From an uncultured Fretibacterium sp. (GTDB lineage: Bacteria; Synergistota; Synergistia; Synergistales; Aminobacteriaceae), in contig CALBPU010000166.1 in NCBI GenBank assembly GCA_937899395.1, positions 1-37,375 of the forward strand: DNA of 37,375 bases, in the 5' to 3' direction. Below, one piece after another: positions 16,382 through 25,373 of the stretch. The first letter of the stretch is position 1. Every line of letters begins with the position of its first letter. The position numbers and the translations under genes are program-made. The notes under the pieces were generated by a model. The model saw only the letters and a program-made list of their open reading frames with translations, was not told the origin of the DNA and made no database searches.

Positions 16382-16425
16382 TTAAAATTTTTTCACAAAA
16401 TAAAGGAGGTTTTTGTTAGGGAATC

Positions 16426-17652
16426 ATGGAAATTTTCAGAACGGCTTTACGTTCTCTTGTAAGTAATCGTACTCGTTCACTGCTTACAATGTTGGGAATT
16501 ATAATCGGCGTTGGAGCTGTTATATCAATGGTCGCAATAGGTAACGGAGCTTCGAGCCAAGTTCAAAAGACTATGGAAAGTTTCGGAGCTAACTTAATAC
16601 TTGTAATGCCTGCTCCTCCAAATACTTCTGGTGCTAGAAGTTCTGCCGGAGCTGTTACAACTCTGACAAGAGGTGATGCTGAGGCTTTAGAATCAGAAAC
16701 CTTCTCGATATTGCGTGTTGCACCTGAAGCAAACGGCTCTGCACAAACAGTTTACGGAAATAATAACTGGAGTACTTCTATAACAGGAGGTACAACTGAA
16801 AGTCTTCCTGTGAGAGGCTGGGAGATAGGTAGAGGAATATGTTTTTCAGAAGCTGATATGAGAAGCGGCGCAAAAGTTTGTGTAATCGGTCAAACGGTTG
16901 CTAAGGAGCTTTTCGGATATTCTGATCCTATTGACAGCACGATAAGAATCCGTAATATTCCCTTCAAAGTTGTTGGAGTGATGAGAGAAAAAGGAGCAAA
17001 CGCTTTCGGAGCAGATCAGGACGATTTTATATTTGTTCCGTTGACAACAGCTCAGAGGCGTTTATTTCGAGTCGGTACACGCTCTGACACGGTAAGCACG
17101 ATAAATGTACAGGCAAGATCCAGAGAACTCCTTGACACCGCAAAAACTGAAGTTGAAGCTGTACTTCGTCAACGTCATCGTATACCTGAAGGAACTGACA
17201 ACGATTTTCAGATTAGAGATTTGACTCAAACTATGGAAACTGCTGCGAGTATGGCTAATATCATGAAAATTTTACTCGGTGCTATAGCTTCAATTTCGTT
17301 GCTTGTCGGTGGAATAGGTATTATGAATATCATGCTTGTTTCAGTCAGTGAGCGCACTCGTGAAATAGGAATCCGTATGGCTATAGGGGCACGTCCTGCA
17401 AATATAAGAATGCAATTTTTGACAGAATCAATCGTATTATCACTTTTAGGCGGATTTTTGGGAATAGTTTTGGGTTATAGCCTTACAGAGCTTGTAGCGT
17501 CTTTGAAGTTTGTTACATTTCCTCCGGCTATTTCTATGGATTCTGTGTTGGTTGCAGTCGGTTTTTCTGCCGGTGTTGGAGTTTTCTTTGGCTTCTGGCC
17601 TGCTTGGAAAGCCTCAAATCTTGATCCTATTGTAGCATTGAGGTCTGAATAA
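16426..17652 (+). CDS. MacB-like ABC transporter permease
   Basis: This 408-aa inner-membrane protein has the MacB architecture without the ATPase domain. The first membrane span is near residues 15-40 (LLTMLGIIIGVGAVISMVAI). A periplasmic core domain lies at about 45-265. Three more spans form the FtsX part at about 280-305, 330-355 and 370-395. GIGIMNIMLVSVSERTREIG and IGARPANIRMQFLTESI are typical FtsX-family segments that contact the ATPase. AAAGGAGG lies 16 nt before ATG 16426, and a closer AGGGA is also present. It is followed by tolC-like, macA-like and ATPase genes on the same strand, together forming a tripartite efflux system. Confidence 0.92.
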   Translation: MEIFRTALRSLVSNRTRSLLTMLGIIIGVGAVISMVAIGNGASSQVQKTMESFGANLILVMPAPPNTSGARSSAGAVTTLTRGDAEALESETFSILRVAPEANGSAQTVYGNNNWSTSITGGTTESLPVRGWEIGRGICFSEADMRSGAKVCVIGQTVAKELFGYSDPIDSTIRIRNIPFKVVGVMREKGANAFGADQDDFIFVPLTTAQRRLFRVGTRSDTVSTINVQARSRELLDTAKTEVEAVLRQRHRIPEGTDNDFQIRDLTQTMETAASMANIMKILLGAIASISLLVGGIGIMNIMLVSVSERTREIGIRMAIGARPANIRMQFLTESIVLSLLGGFLGIVLGYSLTELVASLKFVTFPPAISMDSVLVAVGFSAGVGVFFGFWPAWKASNLDPIVALRSE

Positions 17653-17657
17653 TAATT

Positions 17658-18953
17658 ATGAAAAAGATAACAATTTTAATTTTACTGACGATGTTATATA
17701 GCTGTTCTTCATCTTTTGCTGTAGAAAGTAGCGATATTTCAGGACTTTCACTTGAAGAGTGTTTGAATATTGCACTTGAAAATCACCCGTCTTTGCGAAA
17801 ATCCAAAGGTGCAACTAGGGCTGCAAAGGCTTCACTTGAGAAAGTAAAATCATCTAACCGTATGACGGTTTCAATGTCTGGTACAGCGAAACGCAACGGT
17901 GATTATAAAGCATGGGATAACGGAGCAAATGACGGAGGACTTTCGATAACAGCCTCAAAAACTTTATATGATACAGGCGTGAACAGATTAAACCGTGAAA
18001 TTCAAACGGAAAATCTGAAAGGAGCATATGAGGACGAGAGATTAACTCAAACAAGTGTTGCAGCAACAGCTAAAAGAGCCTATTATGATCTCGTCCTTAA
18101 AATATTAAATCGTGATGTTCAGCGTGAAAAGCTCCATAACCTTGAAGAACATTTGAAGACAGCGAAAGGAATTTATGAAGTCGGTAACAGTCCGTTTATA
18201 GATGTTACGAAGGCTGAATCCGATGTAGCAGGAGCACGTGTAGCAGTTTTACAATCTGAGAACGATATTGCAGTATCACAGGAATCTTTGAAAGTTGCTA
18301 TGGGTGTTAGTGATTATGATACATTTAATTTGTTCTTATCTACAAAACTTTATTTGCCTCAACCTGCGGACACTATAGAACAGCTTCTTGAAACTGCATT
18401 AGCTGACAGAGCCGACTATCGTAAAATTCTTCATAAGATAAAGAGCGATGAATTACAGATAAAGGTTGCAGCCAGAGGAAATGCCGCAACTATTAAAGGC
18501 CAGCTCAGCAACACGTTTTCAAAATCTGAACGTACTCAATCAAATACTGATTATATAGCTTCTGTTACTGTAAACATACCTATAGAAGACGGCGGTGAAA
18601 CAAAAGCCAATGTTGAAGCAGCACGAGCGCAACTGGATCAGGATATGGCAGACGAAGAGGCATTGAAGCAAAACATCAGCAGCAAAGTCAGAAGTGCTTC
18701 GTTATCGCTTGCTAATGCTATAGAGCGTGTAAAATCTTCGGAAATGACTGTAAAATACTCTGAAGAGAATTTGTCCTTAGCTCAAGGACGCTATGAAGTA
18801 GGTGTCGGAGATGCACTTGAAGTCAGCGATGCAGTATCAACGCTAGCAAGTTCACGATATACTTTGTATCAAGCTCTGTACGATGCACAAGTTGCAAGAG
18901 CAGATCTTGATGAAGCCTTAGGACATTTGCCGATTGAGCTTGAAAGAGATTAG
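17658..18953 (+). CDS. TolC-family outer membrane efflux protein
   Basis: This 431-aa protein forms the outer-membrane channel of a tripartite pump. After a signal peptide the mature part has the repeated long alpha-helical hairpins of the family: SLEECLNIALENHPSLRKSK near residue 30, and in the second half a matching SLAQGRYEVGVGDALEVSDA near residue 370. The signal ends LYSC, a near-lipobox, so it may be a lipoprotein as in OprM-type channels; cleavage after SFA is the alternative. The gene is 5 bp after the macB permease stop and 30 bp before macA. It ends with TAG, so amber is a true stop in this genome. Confidence 0.9.
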   Translation: MKKITILILLTMLYSCSSSFAVESSDISGLSLEECLNIALENHPSLRKSKGATRAAKASLEKVKSSNRMTVSMSGTAKRNGDYKAWDNGANDGGLSITASKTLYDTGVNRLNREIQTENLKGAYEDERLTQTSVAATAKRAYYDLVLKILNRDVQREKLHNLEEHLKTAKGIYEVGNSPFIDVTKAESDVAGARVAVLQSENDIAVSQESLKVAMGVSDYDTFNLFLSTKLYLPQPADTIEQLLETALADRADYRKILHKIKSDELQIKVAARGNAATIKGQLSNTFSKSERTQSNTDYIASVTVNIPIEDGGETKANVEAARAQLDQDMADEEALKQNISSKVRSASLSLANAIERVKSSEMTVKYSEENLSLAQGRYEVGVGDALEVSDAVSTLASSRYTLYQALYDAQVARADLDEALGHLPIELERD

Positions 18954-18983
18954 AATATAACTGAAAGGGAGTATTAATTTAGA

Positions 18984-20153
18984 ATGATTGCAGGAATTAA
19001 GAAGCTGTTGTTATTGGTGTTGCTCTTTGCAGTCGGCTTTGGAATTTATGTGTTTGTAACGACTGAAAGAACCGTGAAGTATACTTTTACAACATCAGAT
19101 GTTACACGCGGCGATATAGTATCAACAGTAACGGCTACAGGTGAACTTAACGCACTAGATGTAGTAACAGTCGGAACTCAGGTATCAGGTAAAATTGAAA
19201 AGCTTTATGTTGATTTTAACTCGGTTGTACAGGCAGGACAGTTGATAGCAGTGATAGATCCGTCAGTATTAATGCTGGATTTGAAACAATATGAGGCGGC
19301 TTTATCGGTTTCGCAGGCTTCATTACAGAGCGCACAGGCTTCGTTGAAAGATGCTGAAAGGAAACGCAATCGCAACAAAGAACTTCTTGACAGAAAGTTG
19401 ATAGCGAAAAGTGAATTTGATACAAGTGATTCCGATGTTGATGTAAGAAGAGCCGCTGTACAGGAAGCAAGATCGAAAGTTACTCAGGCAAGAGCGCAAT
19501 TAGAACGTGCAAGAACTAATCTTGATTATACAAATATACATTCTCCGATTTCAGGAGTAGTTATAGACAGACAGGTTGATGAAGGGCAGACAGTTGCGGC
19601 AAGTTATCAGACACCTACGTTATTCAAGATTGCGAAGGACTTAACGCAAATGAAGATCGAAACTAAAGTTGATGAGGCTGATATAGGAACGGTTAAAGAA
19701 GGTCAGAATGTTACATTCAGGGTCGATGCGTTTCCTGAAGACAGTTTCTCAGGCAAAGTAACTCAGGTTCGTATAGCTCCTACGACTTCAGACAGCGTAG
19801 TTACATATACTGTAATAATCAGTGTAAATAATTCAGAGCTGAAATTAAAACCCGGCATGACAGCAAATGTTTCTATAGAAACGCAACATAGCAGAAATAC
19901 TATCAGAATTCCCGTTGCGGCATTGCGTTATACTCCGAGCGAAGACTTATTGGATTCTATAGGTTTTGACAAGTCCTTGCTGGCTGAGAAAAAAGCCTCG
20001 AATCATGCCACTGTATGGACAGAGAAGGACGGAAAACTTGACAGAGCTATTAACGTTACAACAGGAATTTCTGATAACAGATGGACGCAGCTTGTTGAAG
20101 GCAAATTGTCTGAGGGCGAAAAACTTGTGATTAATTCACAGGCTGTAAAATAA
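18984..20153 (+). CDS. MacA-like periplasmic adaptor
   Basis: This 389-aa membrane-fusion protein links the MacB permease to the TolC-like channel. It has an N-terminal membrane anchor (residues 7-26) and a lipoyl-like half GTQVSGKIEKLYVDFNSVVQ. A long coiled coil with QASLQSAQASLKDAERKRNR follows, then the second lipoyl half with NIHSPISGVVIDRQVDEGQT, and a beta-barrel domain with NVTFRVDAFPEDSFSGKVTQ. AAAGGGAG precedes ATG 18984. The order and tight spacing with the flanking genes support a dedicated MacAB-TolC-type unit. Confidence 0.93.
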   Translation: MIAGIKKLLLLVLLFAVGFGIYVFVTTERTVKYTFTTSDVTRGDIVSTVTATGELNALDVVTVGTQVSGKIEKLYVDFNSVVQAGQLIAVIDPSVLMLDLKQYEAALSVSQASLQSAQASLKDAERKRNRNKELLDRKLIAKSEFDTSDSDVDVRRAAVQEARSKVTQARAQLERARTNLDYTNIHSPISGVVIDRQVDEGQTVAASYQTPTLFKIAKDLTQMKIETKVDEADIGTVKEGQNVTFRVDAFPEDSFSGKVTQVRIAPTTSDSVVTYTVIISVNNSELKLKPGMTANVSIETQHSRNTIRIPVAALRYTPSEDLLDSIGFDKSLLAEKKASNHATVWTEKDGKLDRAINVTTGISDNRWTQLVEGKLSEGEKLVINSQAVK

Positions 20154-20165
20154 TGAGGTCTGATA

Positions 20166-20891
20166 ATGGCGATTATTGAAGTTGAGAATCTCGTTAAAAT
20201 ATATAAAACTGGAGATGTTGAGCTTCGTGCATTAAACGGCGTTACATGCTCAATTAACAAGGGTGAATTTGTGTGTATAATGGGGCCTTCAGGTTCGGGA
20301 AAATCAACAATGATGAATATACTTGGGTGCCTTGACGTTCTGACTGACGGAAAATACATGCTTGACGGAATAAGCGTCAGAGGTCAAAGCCGTGCAGCAT
20401 TGGCTGATATACGCAACCATGAAATAGGCTTCGTGTTTCAAGGCTATAACCTTCTACAGAAAGCTGATGCCCTCGAAAATGTTGAATTGCCTTTAATGTA
20501 TCGTGGTGTACCTGCATCGAAACGCCGCAAAATGGCTAAAGAGGCTCTTGAAAGTGTAGGACTTGGAGAGCGAATCCATAACAGACCCGTTCAAATGAGT
20601 GGAGGTCAGCAGCAAAGAGTAGCTATAGCCCGTGCTATAGTCGGAAAAGCTCCGATATTGATGGCTGACGAACCTACAGGAGCATTGGATACAAAAACTA
20701 CTGTTGAGATAATGCAGATATTTTCGGCTCTTCATGAAGAGGGAACTACCGTAATTTTGGTAACTCATGAACCTGATATAGCGACATGGAGTCAGCGTGT
20801 GTTGAGATTTAGGGACGGAAAGCTTGTTGCAGATGAAGCAGCACCGAAAGAATCCAGAGAAAACGAAGTAAAACCCGGAAATAAAGCATAA
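20166..20891 (+). CDS. MacB-like ABC transporter ATP-binding protein
   Basis: The 241-aa protein is a LolD/MacB-type ATPase. Walker A GPSGSGKST, the Q-loop VFQGYNLL, signature MSGGQQQRVAIARA, Walker B ILMADEPTGALD and the H-loop VTHEP are all intact. It begins 12 bp after the macA stop with a GAGG site. In E. coli MacB this domain is fused to the N-terminus of the permease; here permease and ATPase are separate genes at opposite ends of the operon. A strong terminator follows. Confidence 0.95.
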   Translation: MAIIEVENLVKIYKTGDVELRALNGVTCSINKGEFVCIMGPSGSGKSTMMNILGCLDVLTDGKYMLDGISVRGQSRAALADIRNHEIGFVFQGYNLLQKADALENVELPLMYRGVPASKRRKMAKEALESVGLGERIHNRPVQMSGGQQQRVAIARAIVGKAPILMADEPTGALDTKTTVEIMQIFSALHEEGTTVILVTHEPDIATWSQRVLRFRDGKLVADEAAPKESRENEVKPGNKA

Positions 20892-20893
20892 AA

Positions 20894-20925
20894 AAAACCT
20901 CCTCAAAAGGGAGGTTTTATTTTTC
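20894..20925. terminator. Bidirectional intrinsic terminator
   Basis: AAAACCTCC (20894-20902) pairs with GGAGGTTTT (20910-20918) around a 7-nt loop, with T-tracts on both strands. It lies between the convergent stops of the macB ATPase gene (20891) and the last gene of the surface operon (20917), and the stem overlaps the latter stop codon. Confidence 0.9.
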
Positions 20926-21894
20926 AGGAAGCTCTTTGAACATGTCAGGAAGCTCCAAATTTGCAAAACGTTCATCATTACGCTTCAGATCGAACATCAC
21001 TTTATAAGGTATAAGAACTTTGCAGCCGAACTCATATACGCTGGTATGTCCTTTTGCCTTGAAAAATTCAAGATATTCTACTACATCAAGACAATCTTTC
21101 GCATAAAGCATATTCTGAAGAAGAATGTAACGAAGCATGTTATTAACTGCTCTTTCGGCAAGAGCTGTATAATCTGAATTATACTTTTTGATGAATGAAA
21201 GAATATGTTCACCTGAAGCGTGAATGTTTGTATAATCCTTCACAAGTTTCGTCATAGTGCTTGTTACGCTGGTTTGAGACATTCCTGCTGTAGCGTCATA
21301 CAGATAAATCACTTTCGGCAGAATCTTTATATTCTTAGCAAAGGTAAAGAACATCGAAGAAAAGAAACTGTCTTCACCCATGTTACAATAAAATGGCTCA
21401 CCAACTTCTATGGTTTTACGTATAATATCAGCTGAGTAAGCATTTTTCCAGATTGCAGGAGGGAACTTTAATTCCATGAAATCACGTAGGCAATCATCAC
21501 TTTCGATAGGCATGATTTCAAAATTTTGAGGCTGCATTACGAGGCCGAAGCGGATCATGTCAGGTTCACCGTCATCAAATGCGTTCTTTATAGCTTCAAG
21601 AGCATCATTAGTTAATGCGTCATCACTGTCAAGAAATACAATGTGATCTCCACAAGCATGTTTCATTCCCGTGAATCTTGCACCTACAAGCGACATGTTC
21701 TTTTCATGATGATAAACTGAAAACCGCTTATCAGAAGTGCAAAGCTCATCAAGAAAAGCTCCGGAATCGTCTGTAGAACCGTCATCTACAAAAATAGCTT
21801 CAAAATCTGTGAAAGTCTGTTCTTTGAGGGATTTTATGCAATTATCCATTTTTCCCATTTGATTATAGACCGGAATAAGAACACTGAAATACAT
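20917..21894 (-). CDS. Glycosyltransferase family 2 protein
   Basis: This 325-aa GT-A enzyme likely adds a sugar to a surface glycan on the cytosolic side of the inner membrane. It opens FSVLIPVYNQMGKMDNCIKS, with VDDGSTDDSG and the metal-binding DxD in FLDSDDA. A second region, PFYCNMGEDSFFSS, carries the likely catalytic acid. The frame extends to a GTG at 21903, but ATG 21894 has AGGTG 6 nt upstream and is chosen. It is clearly paralogous to the two similar-sized GT2 proteins of this operon (21909-22937 and 26506-27537). It is the last gene before the shared terminator. Confidence 0.9.
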   Translation of the reverse strand: MYFSVLIPVYNQMGKMDNCIKSLKEQTFTDFEAIFVDDGSTDDSGAFLDELCTSDKRFSVYHHEKNMSLVGARFTGMKHACGDHIVFLDSDDALTNDALEAIKNAFDDGEPDMIRFGLVMQPQNFEIMPIESDDCLRDFMELKFPPAIWKNAYSADIIRKTIEVGEPFYCNMGEDSFFSSMFFTFAKNIKILPKVIYLYDATAGMSQTSVTSTMTKLVKDYTNIHASGEHILSFIKKYNSDYTALAERAVNNMLRYILLQNMLYAKDCLDVVEYLEFFKAKGHTSVYEFGCKVLIPYKVMFDLKRNDERFANLELPDMFKELPEK

Positions 21895-21908
21895 ATTAAA
21901 CACCTGCT

Positions 21909-22937
21909 TTATTTCATTACGAATTTTGGATACTGCACGCCGATATTATCAAGCATTTCATCAGATATTTTGTACTGAGCGCGGAACTTATATGACAAAG
22001 CTTTGTTACAGCCGTAATCAAATACTTTTGCTAATTCTTCAGTGTCGAATACCTTGAGGTAATTAATAACTTTGCGATAGTCAGGCTCGTCCATGATGAA
22101 TATCAGCAATGTGAAGCAATTCATAGAGATAAATTTCTCTTGAAGAAGCTCCAGATAATCAGGCGCATATTTTTTCATATAATCTCTGAGGTGATCTATG
22201 CAGAATTTTACGTTGTTAATATGTGTCTGAAGTTTCTCGACGCTTTGATTAACCATAGTTGTAGACATGCCGTTTCCAATGATGTAGTGATACAGACATT
22301 CATTAAGAATTCCGTATGTTTTTGCGCATGTGAAAAATACAGTACTCCAGAACACATCTTCACCCATATTGCAATAAAACGGTTCAACACGTTCAGCAGC
22401 TTTTTTTACGATTGCATAGCTGTAGCAGTTTTTCCAAACATTTTGCACAGTCTTATCCTGAAGTATCGCAGAAAGCAGATCATCAGTTTCAAGTGGAAGC
22501 ACATACTCATTTTCCTTCAACATGCTTCCGAAACTTCCCGTTGTATCTCCTACAAATTCTTTAATATAGCCGAATTGCAGAATATCTACAGGTTTTTTAG
22601 ACAAACTGTTATGCAATAGTTCAAGCGAATTTTTCTCGATATAGTCATCACTATCAACAAATAGAATATAATCTCCCTCAGAAGCTTTCATACCTGTAAG
22701 ACGTGCTGCAAGAAGCGATGAATTTTTGGGGTGCTGTATCACCTTGAAGCGATGATCTTTTTCGCAAAATCCTTGGCACATCTTGTATGAAGTATCTGTT
22801 GAACCGTCGTCAACAAGTATAACCTCAAAATCCTTGAAAGTCTGTTCTGTGATTGCTTCGATACATTTATCCATCAGCCCAACTTGGTTGAATACTGGTA
22901 TCAAAATGCTGAAAAATGGTCTTTGACTCATCATCAT
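21909..22937 (-). CDS. Glycosyltransferase family 2 protein
   Basis: A 342-aa GT-A glycosyltransferase with FFSILIPVFNQVGLMDKCIE, LVDDGSTDTS, FVDSDDY and PFYCNMGEDVFWSTVFF. Its C-terminal half, with YHYIIGNGMSTTM, matches the GT2 at 26506-27537, which suggests tandem duplication. Three ATG codons follow AAAGGAG; the first (22937) is very close to it, so the second or third may be the real start. The donor and acceptor sugars cannot be predicted. It lies 12 bp after the condensation-like gene and 14 bp ahead of the next GT2 start. Confidence 0.9.
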   Translation of the reverse strand: MMMSQRPFFSILIPVFNQVGLMDKCIEAITEQTFKDFEVILVDDGSTDTSYKMCQGFCEKDHRFKVIQHPKNSSLLAARLTGMKASEGDYILFVDSDDYIEKNSLELLHNSLSKKPVDILQFGYIKEFVGDTTGSFGSMLKENEYVLPLETDDLLSAILQDKTVQNVWKNCYSYAIVKKAAERVEPFYCNMGEDVFWSTVFFTCAKTYGILNECLYHYIIGNGMSTTMVNQSVEKLQTHINNVKFCIDHLRDYMKKYAPDYLELLQEKFISMNCFTLLIFIMDEPDYRKVINYLKVFDTEELAKVFDYGCNKALSYKFRAQYKISDEMLDNIGVQYPKFVMK

Positions 22938-22949
22938 ATCTCCTTTGCT

Positions 22950-24263
22950 TTATATTTGTTCAATAGCCTCATACTGTAATTGATCTCCATAAAGTTTGCG
23001 ATCTTCAGTGATTTTGGCATTGATTCCGCGTTTCAAAAGTTCCGTTGCTATACCTTGTGCAAAAGCATTGCTGTCGTTCTGATTAACTAATCTTAGCTGC
23101 ATTTTATCTCCAAAGTATGATACAAGCAAAAATTTTCCTCCCCGTCCGTATGCGAAAGAAATTACATCGTCAAGCAATTTATCGGCAGTTTTTCCCATAG
23201 ATTGATCGCCTAAAAACGAAAGAATATATGTCATAGGATTGAAATTATCGGCTGTCGGCAACTTCTCGATTTTTTGGGCAATGCTGATAACTCCTTCAGA
23301 TGATTTTTCAAGTTCACGCACAGCAAGCACCTTATTTCCCGCCATTTTTCTATGTGTCTGAGGTGTAAGCTGCTGTTTCATTATGTTATATAATTTTTCA
23401 TATCTGGTTTTCGTATCATTCTTCTGAAGTTCAGCAGTATATGGAAAGAAAATGCTGTCAGAACAGTTTGCAAGAGATTTTGAAGAAAATGATATCCTCT
23501 GATCCACTGCAGACATTACAACTATAGATTTATCGCCGCTGTTAAACGTTTTCGCTACTGACTGCGATACCACGTCAACGAAGAATGGCAGGTAGGACTT
23601 TCCAAACTGACCCCGTATAGCGTTCAAATCCGATAACGAAGCCTCTACATTACACAAATGAACATAATTACATTCTTCATCATATGCTTTTTCAGGTATC
23701 GCAAAAATATCCGAATTTTCATAATGAAAATCATAACTAAGCGAGGAATCACCATATTTTTCATACGGAGCCAGTATATCATCTTCATCATAATTTTCTC
23801 TTGCCTTGATTATATCAGGGATAAATTCATTTTCTTCAGGTGTAATAGCAATTCCCTTTTCCTTCATGTAGATATATAGCATTATCTTAATAAAAAATTT
23901 CATTCCATAGGCATCTGTAAGTCCATGAAATGTGCTGAAAGTGAGTTTTTTACCCTTATAACGAAAAAAGAATAATAATCCGTTTGTTTCATCTGAACCC
24001 AGACGAATAATTTTATCTTCGACATCTGGAATAAAAGCTATATCTCCACTGCCTTTTATAGCTTCAGGTCTTCCATTAGATATAATTATACGCTTATTGT
24101 ATTCTGGAATGAGTTTAAGTGCCTCATCAGCTGATTTTTTCATAATATCGAGGTCAAAATCTTCCTTAAAACTCAATATAACACGCTCATTTAACGTTGA
24201 TCGCCCGGTCATAGTATAATAGAAATAGCGATCTGAAGCACCCATTTTCATAAATTCAGACAT
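22950..24263 (-). CDS. Condensation/alcohol-acyltransferase-like protein
   Basis: The 437-aa protein resembles the chloramphenicol-acetyltransferase/condensation superfamily (NRPS C domains, alcohol acetyltransferases, wax ester synthases). The best evidence is STFHGLTDAYGMKFFIK, with an HxxxD active-site pattern at residues 113-117, and a late FLLVSYFGDKMQLRLVNQ segment like the family's second half. The usual second His of HHxxxDG is absent. These enzymes join an acyl group to an amine or alcohol. The frame extends to an ATG at 24278, but AAAGGAG sits just before ATG 24263, which is chosen. It probably acylates a sugar or lipid made by the neighbouring GT2 genes; no carrier protein is encoded nearby. 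Confidence 0.6.
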   Translation of the reverse strand: MSEFMKMGASDRYFYYTMTGRSTLNERVILSFKEDFDLDIMKKSADEALKLIPEYNKRIIISNGRPEAIKGSGDIAFIPDVEDKIIRLGSDETNGLLFFFRYKGKKLTFSTFHGLTDAYGMKFFIKIMLYIYMKEKGIAITPEENEFIPDIIKARENYDEDDILAPYEKYGDSSLSYDFHYENSDIFAIPEKAYDEECNYVHLCNVEASLSDLNAIRGQFGKSYLPFFVDVVSQSVAKTFNSGDKSIVVMSAVDQRISFSSKSLANCSDSIFFPYTAELQKNDTKTRYEKLYNIMKQQLTPQTHRKMAGNKVLAVRELEKSSEGVISIAQKIEKLPTADNFNPMTYILSFLGDQSMGKTADKLLDDVISFAYGRGGKFLLVSYFGDKMQLRLVNQNDSNAFAQGIATELLKRGINAKITEDRKLYGDQLQYEAIEQI

Positions 24264-24278
24264 TGTTGCTCCTTTCAT

Positions 24279-25373
24279 CTAACGTTTTTTTAGTATACTC
24301 TCTTTTAATACAGTTAAAAACTTATCCGCAAGAAGAGAGAATACAACGCCGCTTATAGTATAAAATATCCATATCCATACAAGATTTTCATCTTCTATTA
24401 ATGGAAATCGTTCAAGCTCTGTGATAGACAGCCCGTATATCAGGATATAAACCAGCGTAACAGGCTTGTAGAACAAATATTGCATTGCCATTATAGGCTT
24501 GGTATTTTGTCCAAGATATGACATAACGTCAGCTATTTTCTTCGTAAATTTGTTATCAAGAATAACTGACAGACAGAAAATGAATATGAAACCTACAATG
24601 CCGGCAACAACATATGTTATATTTCCTGCTGCAACATCTATAGTAGTAAATCCGTTCATGTAATAAAGAAGCAAGCCTACCGCAACAAACAATACTGCAT
24701 GAAGCGGGGTAATTCCGTTTATATTAAGTTTGTTATAAAATATCCTGACAAGAACACCTAAAACGAAAGCTACATAACAATAAACAAGACGAATGAACAG
24801 TTTCATAATTACAAGTTCACTATGAGCCTGAAAAATTTGCAACATAACTATAGATGCTACATTGAGAACGATATAGAAAACAAACCTTCTATGCTCTGTA
24901 GACATTAAATTACAAAATAAGCGACATATTATTGCATGAATAACATAAACTAAAAACAGCTGATAGAAATACCACAATGTAACTGTAAACAAAGAACCTT
25001 GTAAACCACATATTAATGATACAACGCCGCCTATATATTCCGGAAAACCAAACTGCCCGGCAGGATAAATATGAAGAGCGATAAAAATATTCGTAAGGGA
25101 CAAAAAAATGATTGAATACATAAAATAAGGTATCATCAGATCTTTGAAGCGTTTTTTTATCATGTTCTATGCCTCTCCCCATGTCTGTGTATGCTTTTCA
25201 CTCCAACAGAAGCCCGAAATCATCATGAACATTGATATTGTAAAAATTGCCAGATAATTCTCCAATGGACAATGAGTATGCCAAATTACCACGAACACAA
25301 TTCCGAAACCTTTCATTATGTCAAGTATTACGAGGCGTGTTTTTTTCGTATTAACTGCTTCTATTTTTTCCAT
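24279..25373 (-). pseudogene. Acyltransferase-3 family membrane protein, interrupted by in-frame TAG
   Basis: One frame from ATG 25373 to 24279 is interrupted by a single TAG at 25167-25169. The upstream 68 codons end SEKHTQTWGEA; after the stop come Asn, Met and IKKRFKDLMIPYFMYS. The adjacent paralogue reads SEK-like NEKHTQTW, then HDTWECIKKRFK, so the stop sits exactly on the paralogue's Trp and arose by TGG to TAG. The intact protein would have about ten membrane spans and transfer acyl groups to carbohydrates. A restart at ATG 25163 would make a 294-aa protein lacking the N-terminal span with the conserved His (VVIWHTH). It overlaps the upstream paralogue's stop by 13 bp. Confidence 0.8.

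Noticed and set aside
22140..22619. A 159-codon plus-strand frame inside a GT2 gene
   Set aside because: It is antisense to a clearly conserved glycosyltransferase, and the product has no recognisable features.
15611..25169. Stop-codon reassignment to explain the two in-frame stops
   Set aside because: The two codons differ (TAA and TAG), and many intact genes in the window end in TAA, TAG or TGA, for example TAG in the TolC-like gene. Independent mutation or error is simpler.
24910..25182. A 90-codon minus-strand frame across the amber site
   Set aside because: It is out of frame with the acyltransferase paralogue and its product resembles nothing; the in-frame reading is clearly the gene.
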